DNA of 40,000 nucleotides from Xylanivirga thermophila (GTDB lineage: Bacteria > Bacillota > Clostridia > Caldicoprobacterales > Xylanivirgaceae). Below, piece by piece: positions 9,284-15,424 of the stretch (positions within the stretch are counted from its first letter, which is position 1; each line of letters starts with the position of its first letter). The position numbers and the translations under genes were made by a program. The notes beneath the pieces are model-generated. The model ran no database searches. It was not told where the DNA came from and saw only the letters and a program-made list of their open reading frames with translations. Where the stretch lies: assembly GCF_004138105.1 (NCBI RefSeq), contig NZ_RXHQ01000021.1:1-40000 (forward strand), given 5' to 3'.

Positions 9284-9367
9284 ATTAAAATACTCACCTC
9301 TTTTCTAGAAAAGGGTTAATACTCAAATTTGAAAACTATGCCGATTAACGGCTTTATATAGATGCAA

Positions 9368-9411
9368 AAAATCTCACAAAAACTAAAGAATTGCTTAATT
9401 TTTGAGATTTT
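9368..9411. repeat. Inverted repeat downstream of IS21
   Basis: The nine-base arms AAAATCTCA (9368-9376) and TGAGATTTT (9403-9411) are exact complements around a 26-base AT-rich loop. It could be a weak terminator after istB or an arm of a cos-proximal structure. It lies outside any gene. Confidence 0.45.
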
Positions 9412-9539
9412 CTGCAGTTTCTGGGGTAGGGGGGCTAAATCTCTACAACTTTTTGCCCCGGAAACGGGCGTGGGGTAACGCGTGAAAATTCGCGGTTTCA
9501 AACAGGGTAATAGACCCATCAACGAAAAGAGGTGAGTGA
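9412..9539. other. Candidate prophage cos/packaging region upstream of terS
   Basis: This is the only G-rich stretch near the junction: a run of six G (ggggtaggggggc), then the near-dyad ccccggaaacgggcgtgggg, then gcgtgaaaattcgcgg, all directly before the small terminase gene. In HK97-type cos phages of Gram-positive bacteria the cos site usually lies here, just upstream of terS, and similar G-rich strings followed by 'ctaaatctcta' are familiar from such prophages. The exact nicking points cannot be read from sequence. No HNH endonuclease gene, usual at this place, precedes it. Confidence 0.4.
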
Positions 9540-10091
9540 ATGGCCAAAGATGGAACAAATCGTGGCGGTGCCCGTATAGGCTCTGGTCAAAAAAAGAAAC
9601 CACTTGCTGATAAAATTGCACAGGGTAATCCAGGTAAGAGAAAGCTAGAAATCATTGACTTCCAAAATACCGCTGATTTAAAGGGGCAGGAAATGCCAAA
9701 GCCAAGGGCCATGCTCTCAGCGGTGCAAAAGGACGGGAAAACCCTAGTAGCCAGCGAAATTTATGAAATTACTTGGAAATGGCTTGAGGAGCGAGGCTGT
9801 GCCCATTTGGTGCTTCCACAGCTTCTAGAACGATATGCCATGAGTGCGGCCAGATGGATACAGTGTGAGGAGGCGGTAACTGAGTTTGGCTTTCTTGCCA
9901 AGCATCCAACTACCGGCAATGCTATTCAAAGTCCTTATGTAGCTATGAGTCAGAACTTTATGAGTCAGACAAACAGATTGTGGATGGAGATTTATCAAAT
10001 CGTTAAAGAGAATTGTGCTACAGAGTATTCTGGTTTAAACCCACAGGACGATGTGATGGAGCGACTGCTATCTGCCCGCAGAGGAAAATAA
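9540..10091 (+). CDS. terS: Phage terminase small subunit, P27 family
   Basis: The protein has 183 residues. The basic, glycine-rich N-terminus (GGARIGSGQKKKP, then GNPGKRKL) and the helical region around residues 75-150 (LPQLLERYAMSAARWI, GNAIQSPYVAMSQNFMSQ) are typical of P27-type small terminases. These bind the packaging site and load the large subunit. The start is preceded by aagaggtgag. In most related phages terL follows at once; here it is displaced by more than 5 kb by accessory genes. Confidence 0.92.
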   Translation: MAKDGTNRGGARIGSGQKKKPLADKIAQGNPGKRKLEIIDFQNTADLKGQEMPKPRAMLSAVQKDGKTLVASEIYEITWKWLEERGCAHLVLPQLLERYAMSAARWIQCEEAVTEFGFLAKHPTTGNAIQSPYVAMSQNFMSQTNRLWMEIYQIVKENCATEYSGLNPQDDVMERLLSARRGK

Positions 10092-10108
10092 AGATGAGGA
10101 GATATATA

Positions 10109-11290
10109 ATGAGTAAAAGATATTTAACAGCTGAAAGTGTATGTGCTGGACATCCTGATAAACTATGCGACATCATAGCAGATAGCATTTTAGAAGCATG
10201 TTTACGTAAAGACAAAGCATCACGTGTTGCTTGTGAGGTAATGGCAACCAAAGGGAAAATTATCGTGGCGGGCGAAATCTCCTGCAGCGAGAAAATAGAC
10301 ATCCGATACATTGTTAGGAATGTCCTTAAAGAGATTGGATACAACCCTCTTAAATTCTTGATTTATGTATTTGTACACAAACAAAGTGTAGATATTGCAA
10401 CTGGCGTGGATACTGCACTGGAAGTAAGAAATGGGATAAACGAACAGTATGGTTCGATAGGTGCTGGAGACCAAGGAACTGTGTATGGCTATGCTACAAA
10501 GGAAACAGGAGAAATGCTTCCCCTACCCCTTGTACTATCTCACAGGATTGTAAAGAGACTGGATGATTGCCGAAAAGGGAAACTGATAAAAGGTATCCAC
10601 CCAGATGGTAAAGCGCAGGTGACGGTGGAATATGAAGGAGACACTCCAGTGCGAATAAAGACTATTGTGATATCGGTACAGCATGATAAGAATAAAACAC
10701 AGGAAGAACTAAAGACAGATATCCTTAACAATGTCCTATGGCAGTGCTTTGAGGACTTCCCATTTGATGATGAAACAGAAATTCTCATTAACCCCTCTGG
10801 TAGATTTGTCGAAGGTGGTCCCGCTGCCGATACAGGCTTAACTGGTAGAAAAATTATGGTTGATACCTATGGAGGACTTGCATCCCATGGAGGTGGCGCA
10901 CTTAGTGGTAAAGACCCCACCAAAGTTGACCGAAGCGGTGCCTATATGGCTCGGTACATTGCAAAGCATATCGTCTGGTGTGGATATGCAAAGAGATGTG
11001 AAGTTAGTATATCCTATGCCATTGGTAAGGCAAATCCTGTAGCCTTTTATGTAAATACCCTTGGCACAGGTATTGTTTCTGACGAAATATTAACTCTTGC
11101 TGCACAGGAAGTTTTCAATTTAAGACCTGCAGCCATTATTGAAAATCTACGTCTTAGAAATGTGATTTACTCTGACACCGCGGCTTATGGTCACTTTAAT
11201 AGTTGTCTATTCCCGTGGGAGGATGTAAATAAGTACAGTGAATTTAGAAAGGCGGTGGAAAAGTATGTTGATAGAGAAGATAAAAACTAA
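10109..11290 (+). CDS. metK: S-adenosylmethionine synthetase, phage-encoded
   Basis: The protein has 393 residues, the normal MetK length. All three family signatures are present: GHPDK at residues 14-18, GAGDQG at 118-123, and the P-loop-like GGGALSGKD at 261-269 (the usual Phe is Leu). MetK makes SAM from methionine and ATP. The start is ATG 10109, with gaggag seven bases upstream; longer in-frame starts read through the end of terS. It follows terS by 17 bases and its 3' end overlaps the DNA methyltransferase by 26 bases. The pair therefore looks like a unit that makes SAM and spends it on DNA methylation. It is diverged from housekeeping MetK and is most likely a phage copy. Confidence 0.95.
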   Translation: MSKRYLTAESVCAGHPDKLCDIIADSILEACLRKDKASRVACEVMATKGKIIVAGEISCSEKIDIRYIVRNVLKEIGYNPLKFLIYVFVHKQSVDIATGVDTALEVRNGINEQYGSIGAGDQGTVYGYATKETGEMLPLPLVLSHRIVKRLDDCRKGKLIKGIHPDGKAQVTVEYEGDTPVRIKTIVISVQHDKNKTQEELKTDILNNVLWQCFEDFPFDDETEILINPSGRFVEGGPAADTGLTGRKIMVDTYGGLASHGGGALSGKDPTKVDRSGAYMARYIAKHIVWCGYAKRCEVSISYAIGKANPVAFYVNTLGTGIVSDEILTLAAQEVFNLRPAAIIENLRLRNVIYSDTAAYGHFNSCLFPWEDVNKYSEFRKAVEKYVDREDKN

Positions 11291-12506
11291 ACAACTCATC
11301 CCCGCTGAATATAACCCAAGGAAGGATTTAAAACCGGGTGATCCGGAATATGAGAAACTTAAACGCTCCCTTGAGGAGTTTGGATATGTAGAACCCGTAA
11401 TATGGAATAAGACCACAGGCAGAGTCATCGGAGGCCATCAACGTTTGAAAATCCTGCTGAGTATGGGCATGGATGAGATAGAATGCGTAGTTGTTGAAAT
11501 GGATGAGCAAAAGGAGAAGGCGCTGAACATTGCACTAAATAAAATAAGTGGTGATTGGGATAAAGACAAATTAGCACTTCTCATCACGGACTTAAATGCT
11601 TCAGACTTTGATGTGTCTTTGACAGGTTTTGACCCGGGAGAGTTGGAGGATCTTTTTAAGGATTCCCTTAAGGATAACATAAAAGAAGATGATTTCGATG
11701 TAGACAGCGAGCTGAAAAAGCCCGCTGTTTCGCATTTAGGGGATATTTGGCTACTTGGGCAGCATCGATTAGTCTGCGGAGACAGTACAAAGAAAGACAC
11801 CTTTAATGTCTTGATGGATGGGAAAACTGCTAATTTGGTAGTTACGGACCCTCCATATAATGTTAACTATGAAGGGACTGCTGGAAAAATCAAAAATGAC
11901 AATATGGCTAACGAAGCGTTCTACGATTTCCTGCTTGCAGCATTTCAGAACACCGAAGCAGTAATGGCGAAGGACGCTTCTATTTATGTATTCCATGCGG
12001 ATACCGAAGGACTCAATTTTAGAAGAGCATTCTCTGATGCGGGGTTTTATCTTTCCGGTACTTGTATATGGAAAAAGCAGTCCCTTGTTCTCGGTCGCTC
12101 CCCTTATCAGTGGCAGCATGAACCTATTCTCTTTGGGTGGAAAAAGAAAGGTAAGCATAACTGGTATTCCGATAGAAAGCAGACCACCATCTGGGAGTTT
12201 GAGAAACCGAAGAAAAACAGTGATCATCCTACGATGAAGCCAGTTGCACTTGTGGCCTACCCTATTTTGAATTCAAGCCTTTCTAATTGTATCGTGCTTG
12301 ATCCTTTTGGTGGTTCAGGAAGCACACTGATTGCCTGTGAGCAGACAGATAGAATCTGCTACACCATTGAACTGGATGAAAAGTACTGTGATGTTATTGT
12401 GAAAAGGTATATTGAGCAAGTTGGAAACTCAGACGGTGTGTTTCTTTTAAGAGATGGTTCGAAAATAAGATATTGTGACCTGCCAGACGTTGCTACCGCC
12501 GATTAA
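11265..12506 (+). CDS. ParB-domain / DNA methyltransferase fusion (orphan phage methylase)
   Basis: The protein has 413 residues. Residues 1-95 form a ParB/Srx-type domain (IPAEYNPRKDL, then GGHQRL at 56-61). The rest is a SAM-dependent methyltransferase with DPPY at 195-198 and the SAM-binding DPFGGSG at 346-352. This order (catalytic motif before SAM motif) is the beta class, which makes N6-methyladenine or N4-methylcytosine; DPPY favours adenine. The start ATG 11265 lies inside metK, with ggtgga about seven bases upstream; an in-frame ATG at 11238 has no good ribosome site. No cognate restriction gene is next to it, so it probably protects phage DNA from host restriction or marks it for packaging. 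Confidence 0.93.
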   Translation: MLIEKIKTKQLIPAEYNPRKDLKPGDPEYEKLKRSLEEFGYVEPVIWNKTTGRVIGGHQRLKILLSMGMDEIECVVVEMDEQKEKALNIALNKISGDWDKDKLALLITDLNASDFDVSLTGFDPGELEDLFKDSLKDNIKEDDFDVDSELKKPAVSHLGDIWLLGQHRLVCGDSTKKDTFNVLMDGKTANLVVTDPPYNVNYEGTAGKIKNDNMANEAFYDFLLAAFQNTEAVMAKDASIYVFHADTEGLNFRRAFSDAGFYLSGTCIWKKQSLVLGRSPYQWQHEPILFGWKKKGKHNWYSDRKQTTIWEFEKPKKNSDHPTMKPVALVAYPILNSSLSNCIVLDPFGGSGSTLIACEQTDRICYTIELDEKYCDVIVKRYIEQVGNSDGVFLLRDGSKIRYCDLPDVATAD

Positions 12507-12544
12507 TGGAACAGTATTTTCTACAGAAAGATGCTCTAAATGAC

Positions 12545-12587
12545 TTGATATTAACAGCCTTTAGAGTGATATATGTATGTACCGAAA
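12545..12587 (+). promoter_or_regulatory. Promoter-like element, copy 1
   Basis: TTGATA (12545-12550) is followed 19 bases later by an extended -10-like TGATATATG ending at 12575, then a conserved tail gta...ccgaaa. The same block recurs at 13684-13727 with identical spacing and only a few differences, each time just upstream of a gene. Conservation of both boxes and spacer suggests a phage promoter or activator site. CTCTAAA at 12534-12540 also pairs with TTTAGAG at 12560-12566. Confidence 0.45.
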
Positions 12588-12607
12588 ATAGAAAGGCGGT
12601 ATGAAAA

Positions 12608-13396
12608 ATGCAGATAAACTATAATGTCACAGGAGCAAAAAGAAAAGAGTTAGTCAACGCAATAAGCCAAAAACTGAATGCTCCTGCAAGATATCTTGGA
12701 GCACCTACATTTGCATATGAGGTGGCAGACTACAACATTGACAAAAACGGGGTAGTCAGAGGACCAGATAATTCTGAACTGGTTAATGATCTATTAGGCC
12801 TTCATAACTTTAAGGCGGTTACAGCAGAATATGACACACCACTTCCAGAAGCAGAGCCTGTTCCTGAAAATATTCAAGTTCCCAATGAAGCGGCTCTTGG
12901 GGGTAGGGAAAGTCCAAATAGTGATTACGAAGAACCTCCCGTATACAGCAAATCAAATGAAACCGAAGAAGCTATTAGTTTGATTATTCAAATGCCGAAG
13001 GAGGGTTTTAGCGAAACCGCACTTGACAACCTAAAAGGATTGGTAGAAAGCAAAGAAACCCTTATAAAGAAAGCACTTGATACTGACTCTATTCCCATTA
13101 TCGTAAATGAGGACTATGTAACCTTCCCTTGGTTCCAAAGTGAGTGTTCCGCAGAGGAGGTTAAGGCTTATACCCACTTTGTAACAGCACTTTGTAAAAT
13201 GGCAAAGAAGCAGACCCGCGTCAACTCGACCGAGAAATTAGTGGAGAATGAAAAGTACGCTTTCCGTTGTTTCCTTCTAAGACTTGGCTTTATCGGGCCA
13301 GAATACAAAACGGAACGAAAAATTCTCCTCTCCAAACTGTCGGGTAGCTCTGCCTTCAAAAGCGGAAGTGCCAAGCATGAGGAGGTGAGTGAATAA
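12608..13396 (+). CDS. Phage 'virulence-related' protein of unknown function
   Basis: The protein has 262 residues and belongs to a family often labelled virulence-related in Firmicute prophages (start MQINYNVTGAKRKELV, LGAPTFAYEV, GPDNSELV). No biochemical function is known to me. The N-terminal domain (1-75) is followed by a variable acidic linker (78-125), a middle domain (ISLIIQMPKEGF to VTFPWF), and a C-terminal module from about residue 212 (VENEKYAFR ... LGFIGPEY ... LSGSSAF). This last module recurs at the end of the amidoligase two genes downstream. The gene is preceded by the promoter-like repeat and aaaggcgg. DUF4314 overlaps its stop by one base. Confidence 0.75.
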   Translation: MQINYNVTGAKRKELVNAISQKLNAPARYLGAPTFAYEVADYNIDKNGVVRGPDNSELVNDLLGLHNFKAVTAEYDTPLPEAEPVPENIQVPNEAALGGRESPNSDYEEPPVYSKSNETEEAISLIIQMPKEGFSETALDNLKGLVESKETLIKKALDTDSIPIIVNEDYVTFPWFQSECSAEEVKAYTHFVTALCKMAKKQTRVNSTEKLVENEKYAFRCFLLRLGFIGPEYKTERKILLSKLSGSSAFKSGSAKHEEVSE

Positions 13397-13623
13397 TGAA
13401 AATCATTCACCCAGAAATGCTAAAGCAACTTAGAAGTTATTACACTCCAGGAACTCGTGTAATGCTACTTAAGATGAATGACCCTTATACCAAGCTTCAG
13501 CCTGGAGATAAAGGTACGGTTACTAGTGTTGATGATATGGGAACCATCCACGTCAGTTGGGATTCAGGCAGCTCCCTTGGAGTGGTCTTTGGAGAGGATT
13601 TATGCAAGAAAATTGAAGAGTAA
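13396..13623 (+). CDS. DUF4314 small protein
   Basis: The protein has 75 residues. The core GTRVMLLKMNDPYTKLQPGDKGTV followed by DDMGTIHVSWDSGSSLGV matches DUF4314, a small beta-barrel (SH3/KOW-like) protein common in this type of prophage accessory block. The pattern of glycines around a 'PGDKGTV' turn is like KOW-type nucleic-acid or protein-binding folds; function is unknown. It overlaps the previous stop codon by one base (TAATG), so it is translationally coupled to the virulence-related gene. Confidence 0.8.
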   Translation: MKIIHPEMLKQLRSYYTPGTRVMLLKMNDPYTKLQPGDKGTVTSVDDMGTIHVSWDSGSSLGVVFGEDLCKKIEE

Positions 13624-13743
13624 ACAAACACATTTTAAGCCCAATATGGCAGTAAATATGTAGATTTATATTGCAGAATTGTCTTGCTATATAAGCCTTT
13701 TAGAGTGATATATGTACATGCCGAAAGGACAAACACACTTTAA
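13624..13743 (+). repeat. Direct repeat pair around promoter-like element
   Basis: ACAAACACATTTTAA (13624-13638) recurs as ACAAACACACTTTAA (13729-13743), 105 bases apart. The two copies bracket the second promoter-like element upstream of the amidoligase. This may be the footprint of a past insertion or local duplication. Confidence 0.55.
13684..13727 (+). promoter_or_regulatory. Promoter-like element, copy 2
   Basis: TTGCTA (13684-13689), a 19-base spacer and TGATATATG (13706-13714) repeat the arrangement seen at 12545-12587; the shared core gcctttTagagtgatatatgta differs only by small changes. It lies about 30 bases upstream of the amidoligase start. Confidence 0.45.
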
Positions 13744-13758
13744 AAGGAGCGAGACACG

Positions 13759-14658
13759 ATGTTAAGTGCAAAATTCGGGATTGAGATTGAATTTACCGGG
13801 ATTACAAGGGAAAGGGCGGCTAGAGTCGCTGCAGAGTTTTTGCAAGGCATTTACAGTGAAGGCGGGACATACTACGACACCAAGAAGGTAAAAACTCCAG
13901 ATGGTCGAGTGTGGAAGTTTTTGTACGATGGGAGCATCAATTGCCAAAGAAAAGAAGGTAGAAGAAAAGTAGCTGCAGGTAGAGATTATAGCGTTGAGCT
14001 GGTTAGCCCAATCCTAACCTACCGGGTGGACATTGAAATTTTGCAGGAGCTAGTAAGAAAGCTTCGCAAAGCTGGAGCCTTTACAAATACATCATGCGGA
14101 ATTCACATTCATCTAGACGGTGCTGAACATACCCCACGAAGCATTCGAAACTTTGTAAATATCATTGCAAGCAAAAATGACTTATTTTATAAAGCACTTC
14201 AGATTGCACCGCAGAGAATGAATTACTGCAAAAAGATGGACAGCATTTTGGTTGAGAAGATGAACCATAAAAAGCCTAAAACGATGAGACAAATTGAGGA
14301 CATTTGGTACGAAGGTTACAGCGAGAGTAGAAGCACTCATTACCACAACAGCCGCTACCATTTCCTCAACCTTCACAGCTTTTTTACCGGAAACCATACA
14401 GTTGAACTTAGAGGATTTAATAGCGAACTTCATGCAGGAAAGATAAGAAGCTACATTGTTCTAGCACTTGCCATCAACCACCAAGCCTTAACGCAAAAGT
14501 GTGCATCAGCAAAGAAACCGCAGGTGGAAAACGAGAAATTTGCCATGAGAAGTTACCTAAACCGGATTGGTTTCATTGGAGATGAATTTGCAAACTGCAG
14601 AGAGCATTTGACAGCAGCACTTTCGGGTTCAGCTGCATGGCGGTTTCGGGCGGCCTGA
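13759..14658 (+). CDS. Amidoligase-family enzyme (glutamine-synthetase-like)
   Basis: The protein has 299 residues and matches the amidoligase family (COOH-NH2 ligases with a glutamine-synthetase-like fold). Signature segments are FGIEIEFTGI near the start, ELVSPIL around residue 81, CGIHIHLDG around 113, and YHFLNLHSFFTGNHTVELRGFN around 205; the Glu and His residues of these strands form the expected metal and ATP site. The family is predicted to join amino acids or peptides through amide bonds, using ATP. The last about 42 residues (256 onward, VENEKFAMR ... IGFIGDEF ... LSGSAAW) are an added module shared with the virulence-related protein. The gamma-glutamylcyclotransferase-like gene follows 38 bases downstream, a pairing known from amidoligase clusters. 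The substrate is unknown. Confidence 0.88.
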   Translation: MLSAKFGIEIEFTGITRERAARVAAEFLQGIYSEGGTYYDTKKVKTPDGRVWKFLYDGSINCQRKEGRRKVAAGRDYSVELVSPILTYRVDIEILQELVRKLRKAGAFTNTSCGIHIHLDGAEHTPRSIRNFVNIIASKNDLFYKALQIAPQRMNYCKKMDSILVEKMNHKKPKTMRQIEDIWYEGYSESRSTHYHNSRYHFLNLHSFFTGNHTVELRGFNSELHAGKIRSYIVLALAINHQALTQKCASAKKPQVENEKFAMRSYLNRIGFIGDEFANCREHLTAALSGSAAWRFRAA

Positions 14659-14696
14659 GCTGCCCCTAACCCACAAAGCTAAGAAGGAGGATTACA

Positions 14697-15155
14697 ATGA
14701 AGAATAAATTATATCTTGCCTATGGCTCCAACCTTAACCTAAAACAAATGGCCAACAGATGCCCCACAGCGAAGGTGGTAGGAGCAAGCCAAATCAATGA
14801 CCACCGTCTATTATTTAGAGGGGTACACGCGGGTGCTGTGGCGACAATCGAGCCTTTTGAGGGTGGCAACGTACCAGTTTTAGTGTGGGAGATTACACCG
14901 ATCGATGAAGCGGCACTTGACCGTTACGAGGGATGGCCGTTCCTTTATCGAAAGGAAACAATAAAAGTGAAGTTGGGAAGCAAAACCGTCAAGGCGATGG
15001 TCTACATCATGAATGATGGTAGACCGCTTGGACAGCCGAGTTGTTATTATTACAGTACAATTTTAGAAGGCTATAAGAGTGCGGGCTTCGATGTGGAAAT
15101 CCTGCGCAAAGCGACAACCGATTCAGTAGAATCGGAGGAGGTAGCCAATGAATGA
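14697..15155 (+). CDS. Gamma-glutamylcyclotransferase-like (AIG2/GGCT) protein
   Basis: The protein has 152 residues. It carries the family's substrate-binding YGSNL at residues 9-13 and the DRYEGWP segment with the likely catalytic glutamate E78. Enzymes of this fold release gamma-glutamyl groups as 5-oxoproline or split gamma-glutamyl-amine bonds. It follows the amidoligase, with agaaggagg before the start, so the neighbouring ligase and cyclotransferase may make and remove (or trim) the same amide linkage. That coupling is inference from gene order plus the known co-occurrence of the two families. Confidence 0.9.
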   Translation: MKNKLYLAYGSNLNLKQMANRCPTAKVVGASQINDHRLLFRGVHAGAVATIEPFEGGNVPVLVWEITPIDEAALDRYEGWPFLYRKETIKVKLGSKTVKAMVYIMNDGRPLGQPSCYYYSTILEGYKSAGFDVEILRKATTDSVESEEVANE

Positions 15156-15336
15156 GATAATTAAGCAACAAATCCTTTCCATCCGAGAAAGTGGAGTCAC
15201 AAATATGTTTGATGTGGACCGAGTACAGTATGAGGCAAATGAACGAGGGTTTTATGAATTGGTAGTCTATTTAATAGACCATAAAGCGGAATATGCTCAT
15301 TTCATACTGACGGGGGAAGTGGATGAAAATAAGTAA
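15148..15336 (+). CDS. DUF5049 small protein
   Basis: The protein has 62 residues. The pattern IRESGVTNMFDVDRVQYEANERGFYELVVYL ... FILTGE matches DUF5049, a short helical protein typical of prophage blocks carrying DUF4314. It overlaps the previous gene by eight bases, with ggaggt in that gene as ribosome site, so the two are coupled. Function is unknown. It is the last gene before a terminator, closing the accessory block. Confidence 0.78.
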   Translation: MNEIIKQQILSIRESGVTNMFDVDRVQYEANERGFYELVVYLIDHKAEYAHFILTGEVDENK

Positions 15337-15360
15337 ATAAAACTAAAACAGGATAAGGAG

Positions 15361-15397
15361 AAGAGCTTCATCTATAGGATTGAGGCTCTTTTCTTTT
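15361..15397 (+). terminator. Terminator closing the accessory block before terL
   Basis: AAGAGCTTCA pairs with TGAGGCTCTT (10 bp, one T-G wobble) around a 10-base loop, followed by TTCTTTT. It lies 25 bases after the DUF5049 stop and separates the accessory genes from the large terminase, which implies antitermination or a separate promoter for terL. Confidence 0.82.
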
Positions 15398-15424
15398 GTC
15401 CTTTTTCATAAAGGGGCGGTGTTT

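Larger units (their letters stand above)
7030..9300 (+). mobile_element. IS21-family insertion element (ends approximate)
   Basis: The istA-istB pair defines the element. I could not identify terminal inverted repeats or a target duplication by eye, so both ends are estimates. A weak similarity exists between ggaggtga near 7061 and the complement of tcacctc near 9294, but it also matches ribosome-site sequence and is not convincing. The element sits exactly between the defence island and the cos/terminase region of the prophage. Confidence 0.6.

Noticed and set aside
7026-9340. Exact IS21 terminal inverted repeats
   Set aside because: The best match (ggaggtga and its complement) is too short and overlaps ribosome-site sequence; ends left open.
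9316-9621. 101-residue reverse-strand ORF across the cos region
   Set aside because: It runs through the cos candidate and into terS on the opposite strand, has no family resemblance and no proper ribosome site.
10013-10108. Longer N-terminus for MetK
   Set aside because: It reads out of frame through the end of terS, and ATG 10109 has a well-placed ribosome site and gives the normal MetK length.
13700-13730. Possible hammerhead-like ribozyme (gtgatat ... ccgaaa)
   Set aside because: The conserved CUGANGA core is missing and the segment between does not pair, so a promoter-like element explains the repeat better.
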